The notes: generated from the letters alone by a model not told the origin. A stretch of 64,000 nucleotides of DNA from Parasitella parasitica (GCA_025201805.1 MU619284.1:47939-111938), one strand, 5' to 3'. Positions 23,457 to 35,339 are shown, counted from the first letter of the stretch. A program made the numbers and translations.

Positions 23457-24747
23457 ATGAAATTTACCCATGAACCCAATATGAAATTACCATCAGTAGT
23501 ATTGCAAGTAGATCCAAAGCCAGTATATTACATTGGTCCTGCGACAAGAGATAATCCAATGTCGCAAATCCGAACGAAATTATTAGGAAATGTTTATTTT
23601 AACGATTCAAAGATCAAATGGAATCGTATCACGCTTCATTTCACTGGAAAAGCTGGTTTAAATATTCTTGCTGCTTCTTGTACTCTTCCTCCTGATGTTG
23701 TCAGTTCTCAATCGGATTTACAAGAATCGAGTACCGCAACAACTCATTTGGAAACAACAGTTACCTTGTGCGATGTTGAGAAAGAGTTGATTTTTAGCCA
23801 TGAAAATGTCATTGATTTTGGTTTCTATTTACCTCCATACCTTCCTCCTAGCATAAGAACAAAACATGCGTTTGTCGAGTACACACTATCCGTCATTTGC
23901 TCTTCTTCCGGGACTTTTTCAAAAAAGCAAAGAGTGGAAACGCCTGTAACTGTTTGTAGACATTATTTACCTAGCCCAAGTTCTCTTATCCCAAGCGTTG
24001 AATACCACGGTGTCCGAGAATGGTTTGAATGGTCAGCTGAGGTCCCTAAAGCAACGGCAATCGAGGCTGGCGAAATTGTGATGGCTCTCAGATGGAGTGT
24101 AGAAAAAGAATTAGTTGAAGTTGATAAAATAAAGTTTTGCATCCAAGAATTAGAAACTTATCGGTATGTGTGATATAAACAAAATATATGCTATATAACT
24201 GTATTCCAGGTTTTGACAGGTGCATCTTTGTTTATTTAGATTCAGTACGAAAGCAGGCGTACATAATTTACCCCCAATGGTAACACCATTTCCTTGCACT
24301 ACCTATCATCCACCGACGTTCTCAAACAGTTCAGAAACACATTTTATCCGCACGCCTATACCTCTGATTGCAACAAAACGATCACCAAAGGCTATCAGAA
24401 CCCATCATTTCGATCCATTTTTGGAAATATCGCATCGATTAAAGCTTGAGATTCACTTTAATGCTTCAACAATTACTGCACAGCCGCTTGAACTTGAATT
24501 TCCCATTATCATCACTGATTTTCCGCCTAATACAAAAGCTGATTACTTTGTAGACCCATTATCACCTGTTCAATCAGTATCTACTATTTCAGACGGTAGT
24601 TTAATTTCATTATCACAGCCAGTTTTATCCGCGACTATCCAACCTGGTGGCGATGAAGTGTCCTGTGTCGATCTCGATTTACCAGAATATACTCCTCGCT
24701 ATGAGAGAGGTTCTGCAGCACCGTACATGCCATCCTCATCATCATAA
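23457..24747 (+). CDS. Alpha-arrestin (ART-like trafficking adaptor)
   Basis: Two exons, 23457-24163 and 24240-24747, give about 404 residues. An arrestin-N-like domain (residues about 10-150) starts with LPSVVLQVDPKPVYYIGPAT and includes KWNRITLHFTGKAGL and the family-typical DFGFYLPPYLPPSI. The arrestin-C part follows, ending in LKLEIHFNASTITAQPLELE. The tail is acidic and Pro-rich (VDLDLPEYTPRYERG); LPEY resembles a PY-type motif bound by Rsp5-family ubiquitin ligases. Such proteins recruit the ligase to plasma-membrane transporters for endocytosis. The target is unknown. The 76-bp intron joins in phase 2. Confidence 0.82.
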
Positions 24748-24965
24748 ACATTGTCATAAACTTTATACATATACCTCCATCTATTGTCTAATGTTTGATG
24801 TAAATTATCTGTACACCTGTATGTAGATATCACAATACCATAAAGTATTTACATTACATTAAAGCTTCATTAATGTGAATGCCATTTTCAACAGTTTTTT
24901 TTTTAGTGTCTAAAGTATCTAAAATTTATTCTCGACATGTAAATGAACTGAGGTATTTTTTTTTT
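24748..24965. other. Convergent 3' spacer
   Basis: About 220 bp between the arrestin stop and the methyltransferase stop. AT-rich, with no feature beyond probable 3' UTRs. Confidence 0.4.
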
Positions 24966-26381
24966 CTATTTTTGTGCATAAACAGCATACCATGTAAAGC
25001 ATGTTTTACTCTGTTTCGCTTCTTCTCCGCATCGGTTGATATGTGCTTCATAAGCTTTGACGTCTTCATATTTGGGATTAGATGTTGCCATGACAGATCT
25101 TAAATTCAAGTAAGCATGTCTGTAGTCATTCCTATTAATCCAACGATTAGATTCTACAGGCGAATACCATATAGCATGATGTTTACCATAGCAATTCACC
25201 AATCTTTCCACTGTGGTTCAAAGGGATATCCGCTTTTCTGGCAACAGCATTTTTGAAACCGGCTTTTAATAAACGACCTTCTAATTCAGGGGCGATCGCT
25301 GGAGGTATACTGCGCGCCTTTGACAATTCCGCCACTATTGTTTTACAAAAAAAAAACTTAACTTTAATTGATTTTGTGTACAGTTTGGGGTCACTCACGT
25401 GTATTCTGCAAGGAAAACATACAAGGCCCTGCCAAAAATAATGCATGAAAATCAGGCTATAAATGTTGTTAGTGGGCCAGGGTCTAGTGTAGTTTATCTG
25501 CGGCAATTATAAAGTTCTATACCTCTACCAAGTCGATATATCCACCCGGTTTTAGCACGCGGTACAACTCTTTAAGAGCCTATCATAAGTTAGCATGGAG
25601 CTACGAAAACGTTTTGAAAAAAAAAAAAGATATTTACTGAATCCCAATCGTTGTCTGTCAGCCCAAGAAAAAGCAATCTTTGATGAATGTAGTCAAAGGT
25701 GCTGTCAGGATAGGGAATTTCCTTGGCAATGTTACCAATGACAAATTCAACATTGGCGGGCTTGATATCCTCAGGAAAAACGCAAGATGCATCAATACCA
25801 TGAAATTTAGATCGAGGATATGTCTCGCCCATCTCAAAAGTCCACGTAGCTGGGCCACATCCTGAATCTAAAACCATTATACCTTCTTCCAGCATCTCGG
25901 TAACAGGTGCATGGTAATTACTGTAGGTTAATCATGTTTAGAGCTTTGCAATATTCGCTGCAAAAATACAGGCATACCATTGAAGAGCAGCACGCAAGAT
26001 CCAATGTTGTTCATGAACTCTATCAGTCTCTGAATAGAGTTATACAATAAGATTAAAATACTCAAAAGAAAGCATGATTTAGTTCAAAAACTGCATACCA
26101 TCATCATCATGGGGAAGTACATACGCTACTTCAGCATTTGTATGATATTTTCTCCCATCTTTATACTGAAAAATGTACCCGCTGTGATCACTTTTTCGCT
26201 TTGACGGGCTGGATGGATTAGATACAGGACTCCTGGACAAGGCACTTTTTGTATTTGGATGAACAGTTGAAGTAGACGACTGCTTACTATTGCTATGTCG
26301 CCTTTCAGATTTTATATTTGTTGAAGGTCCTTTGATTTCTTTTTGATTAAGAAAATTTTTCAGAGGTGAAAATACGCCCAT
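24966..26381 (-). CDS. SAM-dependent methyltransferase (LaeA/UMTA-like class I fold)
   Basis: About seven exons: 26099-26381, 25978-26029, 25638-25920, 25523-25579, 25497 to about 25400, 25187-25334 and 24966-25131. The N-terminal 100 residues are polar and Ser/Lys-rich, probably disordered. Class I motif I is VLDSGCGPATWTFEMG; SKFHGIDAS, VEFVIGNIAKEIPYPDSTFD, YIHQRLLF and RVLKPGGYIDLVE follow. The end has GELL, RSVMATSNPKYED and FTWYAVYAQK, as in the large fungal family of LaeA-like methyltransferases. Its substrate is unknown. The exon near 25400-25497 and its junction to 25334 are the weak part of the model: the best donor (at 25395) does not join in phase. The family is certain from motifs; any role in secondary metabolism would be inference. 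Confidence 0.8.
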
Positions 26382-29300
26382 CTTGTGTAAATGAAGGATA
26401 ATTTATCAAGAAGAGAGAGAAAGAGTGATTAAAAGGGATAAGTAGAAGAAATAGGGTAGATAGTAGATTTGGAGTACAAAATTAGAGTGGTTCAATTAAT
26501 TTGTTGGTAAGCCATTACAATAGATTAAGATTTCATTTATTCGCCATCAAGGTGATACAGTTGAAAACAAAATCTAGTTGTTAGTCGTAAAATCAGAAAT
26601 CAACCATGATAGCTGAGCTATCTACATGTTTCTGTAGTAACTTTCTTTCAAGGCGTTATAAGATCAATGAGAAACCAAAGAATCAGAGATATGCAATGAA
26701 TTTGACAAATCATACATAAATCGTGCAATCACATTGAACCGCATTTAATTAAAGTCGACCGTCTGGGAAAATGGTAAATAAACACGGACCCGAACTTTAA
26801 TTACTGATGACCACATTTGAAAGACCAAAAGCTAATCACTGTATTTGGGAAATGCCTTCTAAGTTGATAGGCCAGATCATCATAGAATCTATCCCACAAT
26901 ATAAAGTCATTTCTCCAGTTACTAAAAATTATCCGAAGCTTTCCCCGGTTGCAAATCTGGAAGCTTCATCGAAACATTTGATCCGCTTGCCGCCTTGTAC
27001 CAAGCCCTGTGCAAAGTCCAGATTTTTTCATGTATGCTAGAGCGACCAAGGTTTGCTAACTACTTTATGTCTTTTGGAGGAGGGCAAGACCTTGGTAAGA
27101 CGTCATAAAGTTGGCCTCCGAAAAATGCATTAGAAGGTAGATGGAAAAAGAAAGATCAGTTTTGTCAAAAAGACCTTGCTAGATTTTTCAAGATTTCAAG
27201 CTGCTCTTAATGGCACCTTTCTTGTGTTTTACAGAAATAGTTGTTTATATTTGGTATTGCGTAATAAGCTTGATACTCATAAAAACAATCTAAGTTACGA
27301 AGTCTCAGTTTTTTTTTACTGATTGAGATAGTCTTTTGAGCCATTCTGCTAAAGCAGCGCGTACATTGAACAAGTTTTCTTCACAAAGAATTCTCTCGTG
27401 AGGCAGCATCGGGAGGTGATTCATTTCATGAAAAATACGAAAATCTCAAGAGGATCACGTATTCACAGCTGCGATGGTTCCTGTTTATCTTTTCATTTCT
27501 GTACTAGTACCGCTTTTAAAGATGGCAGTTGCATCCTAGAACACAATTGTAACTATTATTTAAATTTCGTTGTCAAGGCAGCAGTTCCTGTACATCTCTA
27601 AGATTAAATGTCGCCAAAAAATTAGTGTATTTGTGCATCTTTGTTGAAGATGCTCTGAAAAAATATTTGGACATAACTTAACTCGCCTTAATCAATAGTG
27701 TCTTCCTGATCGAGCGAAAGCAGCTACAGAGGGTTGAGGTTTAGTGATCCCTTTTTTTTTGTACCTTCCAAAAACCAAGTAGTCGCAGCAAACTACCTTT
27801 TTTTTCTTTCAATTCTTTCTTTGGCAGTAAATGTATGAAGTTTACCAAAGCCAACTCTGCTCCTGCTGTTATTCGTAAAGCTCATCTTATTTGTTTTTCT
27901 ATTTGCCTTTGTCAAATTTGGTTTATTTTATGAATATTTCTTGAGAGGAGAAGGCCATTGTAGTGTTATCAAAAAAATGATTATAACTACTATTTTTTGA
28001 CCATCTGATTGTAAACCGAGGTGGCTGTTGATGACTTTCTCTTGATGTCAAAACCAGGCTCATCCGCAGACACAGTTGATTAGATAATCTGTTTAGATGA
28101 TCAGAAAATGTGCATTTGGGATGCAGGGCAACTGATTCTGTAGGTAAGTTTTTTCTTGCGAGGCCATTTTGAATTCTTTTTTATTCGCTTTACCCACCCA
28201 TAAATGATTCTTGACCATTTGGTATTGCTGGCGTAGATTGTAAGATTCGTAACTTTTCGATAAACAGGATCGCTTTCCATTGCAATTAAAAACAAGACCA
28301 AGACTAAAAATCCTTTCATTTATTAAAAATATTCGAAGATTGTCAAAAGTGCAACTCGAATCCATTCGAATTAGCAGCAAAAAGACAAAACAATACTGCA
28401 TTATGGGAAGAGCTGGAAGTTAAAGATTGTCAAGTGCCTCAAATAGTGAAATAGATGCAGAGAATATACCGCTACATCTGATCACAAACTGGAGACTATG
28501 TAGCATGATTTTGTTACTTATTTCATTTTCATCAATGTTATGTCGACTGGTGAAGTTCTATCAGCAATGCAAGCTCGTGATAATGGTGAACTGAGTTTTA
28601 TCACACTATCTGTGCCAAATTAGCTGGTAACCATGCAAAGTCTTTACTGCCAAAACCTTTTTGACAACTACTACCCTTGCAACAGAAAAGACCTTGGTCG
28701 AAAAAAAAAAAAAATCACAGTGAAGAGAGTTTGCTATAGTACCTAAACGCAAAATCGCTACGAAGAGTTCAAAACAATGGATCAAGGACTCACCCCTGCT
28801 TTAACCAAAAGCAATTAAGCCCATCTAAAAAGTCGATGAGGCAATACTCCAGCTCAGTAATATCCAACACCACAAATGCAATATGTTAAATACTGTTGTC
28901 AAAAATTAAACATTTTAAAGCATGAATTTACTTACCAAATCACGGGATTGTTTAATTCGATGAACCTTCAAAAATTTGTTGTTAGCCACTACTGACACCT
29001 ATACAAGGTTTTGCACAAGATATACTGAGGGGAAATTGAACCGTTTCATCATTAACGTAGTTGCTCGGCCAACAATACATGTGTATTCTTTTTAAAAATT
29101 CAACTGATATGTGTCAACAAAAGATCAACAGGAAAAAAAATTGATACAAATAGACGCTACGTGAGAGTAAATTAACGACATACCGTAAGATGCAAACATT
29201 TGCTAGGATCGCAATCAGTACCGTATACATCACAAGGCCTACATTCAGCTTAATTATAGCCTTTCTATTCTCTTTCACATGCCATTTTACATTTCACATT

Positions 29301-30237
29301 TTTCAACCACACTTGATTTAAAAAAAAGCCTCGTACTTTATCAACTTAAGACAGAAGAGCCGAAAAGAAAATTTGTGCAGAGATATTGCAAGCATCATTA
29401 AACAGCTTGCCACCGAGAAAGTCGCAAAAAAAGGATCAAGCACTGCTTCACAGGCTGCGCAATGATACCAACTGCCCACCCCTGCAAAGAAAAAGCCAGG
29501 AAGAGGAAAAAGACTGCACAAAACAAAATTTAAGCATGAGTGATTTATCAGAATGAGAAATTATTCAAATAAAACAGTCGTGAATTAATCCGGTGAAGAT
29601 CTCGTTTATTACATAGAAAAAAGATGGTTTATATACAAGTGAATCCAAGTGGACTGGTGGGGGGATAATATGCAAGTGTGAGACATGGTGTGATTTAGAG
29701 AATGGAATGATAGGCTGTATCTATTGTTCATGAACATTTCATTGAGTTATAAATAAAGAACATGATCCAGTGGGATATGTTCCTGGATTGTGGGCCCTAT
29801 ACCCATATCTGGAGTTCAGAATTAAAAAAAAATTCCATATTCGAGGTATAATCGCCACTAGATATCTCCTAAAGCATTTAAATTGCTTTGTATCAAAATC
29901 CTTATGAAGGAATTGAGAAATTTACAATAAATCCCCTCCCCCTTTTGCATGATTTATGAAAAGCAAGCTTATATTTTTTACTGATTGAAACGTTGGCATT
30001 ATGAATTAAGCTTCAATTTGCATCGAAATAAGCGGTTACTAGATTTTATTGCAGTTTAATAGCTTTACAACCATTCTGAAGTGATCAAAAATATCTGGAT
30101 TTTAAAAGCTTGTATTGGTCTGCTCTGATCTTCTTTGATCTACCAGCAGCCAAACTTGAGCTTTTCATTTCATGTATGTTCAAAAAAGTGAAACAACTCT
30201 TCAATACAACATAATTATTATTAAGTTTATTCATATA
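26382..30237. other. 3.8-kb region without recognisable genes
   Basis: The longest stretch without a supported gene. It has short scattered open frames (26807-27040 plus, 28093-28401 minus, 29318-29521 minus), none with conserved motifs. Codon-like fragments on the minus strand near 28780-28900 (for example LDITELEYCLIDFLDG) are interrupted and may be relics. An imperfect palindrome lies near 27045-27120. It borders the mobile-element block, which fits decayed transposon sequence or a gene-poor island. Confidence 0.5.
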
Positions 30238-31186
30238 TTATTTTTTGTTGACGCAAAATTTTCTAGAAGAAGCACCAGGACAATCTTGTTTTCTACAATT
30301 TTGACAGGTTCTTCTTGCTTTAAAATAGCTGTCAGCTGAGCCAGATGGGATTGGTTGCATAGTTTGAGCTGTTAATGATGGCATATGTTGAGGTTGTGAC
30401 ATATAGGTAAATTTTGGCATAGATTGAGGCGTAAGGTAAAAGGAAAAGGTACTGTAAGACAGATTGAGGCATAGAGTTAAAGGAGGGTGGCATAGGATAA
30501 AAAGGGTACATAGATTGATGATTTTGTGGCATATTTCTTGTTAGTATTTTTGAAGGAGGAATGACATAAGTTGATGGTTCTATTCGAAGCAGAGAAAGCT
30601 TTGGCTTTTTATTGCTGTTTGAGGGCTCCCCAGAAGGAAAAAAAGAACTGTTGGTACCTGGAAATTGCAAGTAGTCGTTTGCTGGCAAAATGTCGTTGGT
30701 ATGCTTTCGCTTTCTACTGTTGTTGTTTAAGATCTCATCAACAGTGTTGACCTTTTCTTCGTTGAATTGGAGAGAGTTGTAGTACTTGCTCTTATCTTTT
30801 GTCTTGTCAAAGTGCTGTTTTAAGCTTTCTGCAGTCTTATAGAAAATGAATTTACAGTGGATATTATCGTTCAATTCTTTTGACCATGCAGCAGCAAACT
30901 TCTGCCAGTAGTTTGATTGATTGATGCCAGAAGCTAACGAGTCTGTAAGCCTAAGCTTATGGTAAAGTTTTACCTCTTCATTAGTATGTATCGGCGTAAT
31001 TGCATGCTTTGTACCTTGCATATACGAAACATAGTTGTACTGCATGTTCCCAAATACTGAACGAATTTTTGGCGTAATGAATATTGATGTATTGCCACAA
31101 AGATCCAACTTTGCTTTTGTTGTAAAATACTTTTGAGAATTCTGGTATTCCTTCTCATGCTTCTTCATGTTGTAGATATTTAGCAA
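30238..31186 (-). pseudogene. Frameshifted transposon-associated ORF with CxxCxxxxCPG zinc knuckle
   Basis: A minus-strand frame of 284 codons (31186 to 30332) has a helical N-terminal part (YWQKFAAAWSKELND, AESLKQHFDKT), a basic stretch (NNSRKRKHTND) and a Pro/Met/Gln-rich region. It then loses frame. A second frame (30420 to 30238) supplies the expected ending, CQNCRKQDCPGASSRKFC, a Cys-rich knuckle seen at the end of many lineage-specific, repeat-associated proteins in Mucoromycota. A 1-nt slip near 30430-30470 would connect them. It lies downstream of the helicase on the same strand and may belong to the same element. Function is unknown. Confidence 0.5.
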
Positions 31187-31475
31187 TGATGGTGATAGCT
31201 TGCTAATACCAAAGGACTCCTCTATCGCGGAAAAATAAAAAGCATTGCCAGAAAGATCTGAGTATTATGACTTTAATACTGGTTGGCCAAGCTTGCACCT
31301 CATAAAGTTTATGGCTTGTTGTATCCATGGAGAAAAGTGGCCTTTGTAAGTGATGTTATGCGCAGAGGATATATAAATATGATCTGCTCAAAAAAATGTA
31401 TAACTTTATAAAAATAGAATCAGACACAAAAACTAATGACTTTATTGATAAGAAAATGCCATCTTTTTATACTAG

Positions 31476-31567
31476 ACGAGCTGTATCACACCGCCACGTT
31501 CGGTTAAATTTTCACCTTCGCTTCGCTACGGTAAATTTACCCTTCACTAAAGCGGTGTACAGCTCGT
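31476..31567. repeat. Inverted repeat (hairpin) downstream of the Pif1-like helicase
   Basis: The left arm at 31476-31494 (ACGAGCTGTA-TCA-CACCGC) pairs with the right arm at 31552-31567 (GCGGTGTACAGCTCGT), apart from a 3-base bulge. About 57 bases lie between, including a self-complementary GGTAAATTTACC. It lies 62 bp beyond the helicase stop. Such a structure could be a transposon terminus, as in Helitron 3' hairpins, or a transcription terminator. Confidence 0.75.
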
Positions 31568-31628
31568 GCTGCCGCAGGCCTGTTTTACCATTGAAATAAA
31601 GTGCTTATAATTTGAATTTTATTTGTTC

Positions 31629-33114
31629 TTATGCATTGTAGAAAACTTCTTGATAAACGATATTGTGAGTATATGACCCAGTATGATTGTCTATTCGGGA
31701 TATATCATCAGAGATCATTACTTTGATAGAAGTTGGCGTCCTCACACGCGATAATGCGACATACAGTTGACCGTGACCAAATACATGGCCTGGCAGGTAC
31801 AAACCAACAGAATTTAGCGTTTGCCCTTGCGACTTGTTGATGGTCATCGCAAATGCCAGTCTTACGGGAAACTGGATTCGTTGAAAATCAAAAGGTGAGA
31901 GGCCTTCAGTGGCAAGAGAAATGAATTTGATTTTAGGGATAAGAACAATGTTGCCAGCATTGGGCCCAGTAGCAATGATTGCTTCGATGACATTCGTCAT
32001 GAGAGAGTTGACGATTAATCTCGTACCATTACAGATGCCAGCCGTAGGATCAATATTTCTGATTGCCATAATTGGAGCACCAATTTTCAAATCAAGAATA
32101 TGAGGAGGCAAAGACCCATTTTCGATGGTGTTAAGCATCTCAACCGGCATTGTCAATTGAGATTCATCTTCGCAGGCTTGATCACTACTGACGTACGACA
32201 TTTTGCGCCCTTCAATACACTCCAAGAGTATATCGTTTATCACCTTGACATCTCTGTTTTTTGCAGTCAAGATAGCCCTCCCAGCAAAGTAATTAAGACT
32301 GTTGGCCGCAGTCGCAATATCAAAGAATATGCTTCTTATCAAATTAATCAAATTATCTCCAGGTATGAGCATCTCCTCAGGAATTTGGATAAAATCTGTA
32401 GGTATGTCTCTGGGCAAAGTAATTGTAGGAACAGTACCTTGACCAACCTGAAGTAGATAATCAGCGAACTGTTGAAGTTCATTGGCAAGACCTGGATTGT
32501 CAGTTTGAAGAGCCTGTTGAACTCTCATGTTTGTGTGCAATTTCATTGAGACCACCAATGGCCAAAAGCATGCTTTGTTCAAGCACTGGCCGACAATAAC
32601 CGATCTGCTGGCACCACGGATTATCGGTAAAATCTGACGAAAATCTCCACCAAAAACCATGAGAAGGCCACCAAAAGGGAGATCAGCATTCATTATATCA
32701 CGAAATGAGCGATCAACTGTTGCTATCAAGTCCTTGCTAATCATTGAACATTCATCCCAAACAATAATTTTTGCTCTTTGGATAAATGATGCTATATTAG
32801 AGCGGGGCGAAATGTCGCACATGCTAGTATTGCCTACTTCTAAAGGTATCTTGAAGGTAGAGTGAGCAGTACGTCCGCCTTTGAGCAACAATGCAGCAGT
32901 TCCACTTGATGCCACAGCAATTGCAATATGACCTTCTCGTCTCACACGATTAAGAAGTACATTAAACACAAATGTCTTACCAGTACCACCTGGACCATCA
33001 ACGAAGAAAATGCGGGATCCTTGGGGATTTTCGAGAAAAGCAGATGCTTTAATAGCATCATAAACTAAAGCTTGGCTTTCATTGAAAGGCAAAAGATCAG
33101 GATCAGATGCATCT
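31629..33114 (-). CDS. Pif1/RecD2-like SF1 helicase, 5' end lost at assembly gap
   Basis: An open frame of about 490 codons with a complete set of SF1B helicase motifs. These are the Q-motif region LPFNESQALVYDAI, Walker A FFVDGPGGTGKTFVFN, Walker B IIVWDECSMIS, FGGDFRQILPI (motif III), a motif near TNMRV, and the C-terminal FAMTINKSQGQTLNSVGLYL with YVALSRVRTP (motifs V/VI). The sequence is of the type found in Helitrons and in free-standing Pif1-like genes expanded in Mucoromycota and Glomeromycotina. The frame runs open into the N run at 33115, with DASDPDLL before LPFNESQ, so the N-terminus is missing. No Rep/HUH domain is visible. It may be continuous with the DUF6729/DDE gene across the gap. 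Confidence 0.88.
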
Positions 33115-33136
33115 NNNNNNNNNNNNNNNNNNNNNN
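33115..33136. other. Assembly gap (22 N)
   Basis: Twenty-two unresolved bases lie between the Pif1-like helicase and the DUF6729/DDE-like gene, both on the minus strand. The true gap length is unknown, so the frame relation of the two flanks cannot be judged from the N count. Confidence 0.99.
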
Positions 33137-34993
33137 TGTTGAAAGTGTTGAAGCTGTAGAGCTTGGAGATATCTCAATATCTTCATTTATTGCGTCTGAA
33201 TGGCTAATAGTAGTGGTAGGTGTAGGATCAGTTGAAAGCGTCGAATTAACATTATTTCTTGCAATGTGAGTTACGTTGTCTTTCAAAGTTGGAATCATGG
33301 ATTCTAAAAATGCCTGATCACCATCAACGTTGTCTGTGAAAACAAATTTTGGTAATTGATGCCCATAATACTTGTACGAAGCAACCAACCCAGCGTAAAT
33401 TGAATTTAGATGACTATGATGCTTGGTTGCCACAAGGGATTGGCACCTTATTTCTTCGTATTCGTTACAGACCGTATATAGAGCAGTGAATATTGGCATT
33501 TCGTTCAACTTTCCAATATGATCGATAATCTTGAATGAGTGGTCGGCCTTCAAGACAACACCATCTAACAAGGAAATCATTTGGTCCATTAGGGGCCTCG
33601 TATCTTGAATCATCGAACAATATACGTATGTGAGGTACCCTCCTGATGGAACGGAGTCAGCATACTTGTCTTTGTCTTCAAAAGTCGAAAATTGGACATT
33701 CTTGTATTGATTTGTATCACCAAATCCGGATTTTTCTTGTCTTTCAACAAAAGTGGACAACGAATCCAAGTATTTCATCTCGCACTCATCGTGACGAAGG
33801 TGGTGAAATTCTCTTAGCATTTTAGAAAGCTTACTTGGCCCGAGAGAGTTTTGCACACAAGAGCGAAGAAGCTTACCAAGTTCTTTTGAGATACCAGATC
33901 CAGCTGTTAAATGTCCCGGAAAATCGAGCTGATACCTTAGAGGTAACTGTTTGATAATAGCTGAATCAGAGCCACTGCAAGACCCGTGCTTATAAGTGCT
34001 GCACTCATACCGATAGCTCATCAGGTAAAAGTTTCTAAAGAGATGGAAGTTTATTTTAGCTTTCCAATTATTGTCAGCATAGTAGTAAACCTACTCATGA
34101 ACATCAAATATCTTTCGTGCTCGAGGCTCTTCAAAGAAACTCTTTAAATTCAAGTTCCCATTACAACCAATATGTGAGCATTTTAGCTTTTCCTTGGAGT
34201 TGGGCGTAGCACAAGATGGATTCATTAATACATGTGGCATCCATAGAAAAACTTTCGGATAGTAGTGCCATTCGGGATGCTTTGCAGCTTTAGAAATCAC
34301 AGCATCGTTTTGTACAGGTGGGTAGACCCAATACGACTTGGTTTTTTTATATGGATCCTTGGTGTCGATTTTGCTTTGGATAGATGCAAAGTATGTATCA
34401 AGAAATCCACCATTAACGATTTCACTTGTAGCTTCATCCTCTCTATCAAACTCCTCTGTTGTTATCTGCTCCATTTGCTCATCATCAGCAGAATCATTGC
34501 TAAATAGGGTTATAAATTTATTAATTTTCTTATCTCTGGAATGAAACTTTTTTATATAAAAATTTCTTACTGTTCGAAGTCATTTTCATCCATGTCAATA
34601 AGATGGTTTAAATCTGATCCATTCTGCCTGGTATGATGCTCATTACTCGTAGTAGGATCTTGACTAGCTTGAAAATGGTCGGAAACCTGTAAACAAGTGT
34701 TTTTAATGATGGGTTCTCACAATAATAGACATGTTAAAACTAACATTGTTTGCCTCCAATTGAAGCATATCATTTTCTGTCCTTAGCTCAGGAACATTTG
34801 CTTGTAGGCTATTGACAGCTGTACTATCCTGTGCACCACTTTGAAAAGAATTGCTATTGCTATCAATGGATTCTACAAGATCCCTACTGCTTAAGGATGG
34901 TAATGTTCGTGACATAAAGTCTAAAATCGACTTGTTGGGCTTAATGGCATTGGTCCCACTACTTGATTCACTCTTTTTACTTTTTTTAGACAT
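33137..34993 (-). CDS. DUF6729 / DDE transposase-like protein, C-terminus lost at gap
   Basis: Four exons, 34745-34993, 34571-34686, 34095-34499 and 33137-34034, join in frame without a stop for about 550 residues. The N-terminal 130 residues are acidic and disordered. A DUF6729-like domain follows: YWVYPPVQNDAV, YYPKVFLWMPH, a Cys pair LKCSHIGC, RKIFDVHENFYLMSYRYEC and PLRYQLDFPGHLTAGSG. Next is a DDE/RNase-H-like segment with VLKADHSFKIIDHIGK, IFTALYTVCNEYEEIRCQSL and PKFVFTDNVDGDQAFLESM, whose Asp residues sit where catalytic Asp are expected. This architecture is known from repetitive families in Mucoromycota and Basidiomycota. The frame is open up to the N run, so it may fuse to the helicase. 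The family name is from memory of its pattern. Confidence 0.62.
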
Positions 34994-35186
34994 AATATTT
35001 GATCAATTAGGATAATAAGAAATGATAAAAAGATAAAAAAGACAAAGCTTGATCCTCGAAAATCAATCTGTGCTATTTATAAGGGTATCCCTTTGAAAAG
35101 ACACTACCATAAGTAGCTTGTAGAATCGTGCTTCGTTTTGCAAATTTGATTTATTTCAGTAACCAATGCTGGGTTTCAGCAGTTTA

Positions 35187-35339
35187 AACTTGCGAAGCGT
35201 ATTCCGAAAAATATTAAACCTCCAGGGCTTAAATATTTAATTTGCGAAGCGTATTCCCAAAATATTTCATAATACGCTTCGTAAATTAAATATTTAAGCC
35301 CTGGAGGTTTAATGTTTTTCGGAATACGCTTCGCAAGTT
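35187..35339. repeat. 69-bp near-perfect inverted repeat (fold-back)
   Basis: The arms at 35187-35255 and 35271-35339 match at 67 of 69 positions when one is reverse-complemented, with a 15-bp loop between. Each arm begins and ends with copies of the motif TGCGAAGCGTATT (one copy mutated to ACGAAGCG). It lies about 195 bp upstream of the DUF6729/DDE start codon. Such a structure suggests a fold-back or MITE-like element, or a terminus of the neighbouring element. Confidence 0.93.

Noticed and set aside
27040-27130. Imperfect palindrome (ACCAAGGT ... ACCTTGGT with CTTTATG/CATAAAG)
   Set aside because: Matches are scattered and much weaker than at 35187; not enough to name a structure.
29318-29521. 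67-codon Cys-containing frame on the minus strand
   Set aside because: No signal peptide, no conserved pattern and no nearby splice partner; it fits chance.
31629-33114. Calling the helicase a complete Helitron
   Set aside because: No Rep/HUH domain and no TC...CTRR ends could be found, so only Pif1-like helicase is supported.
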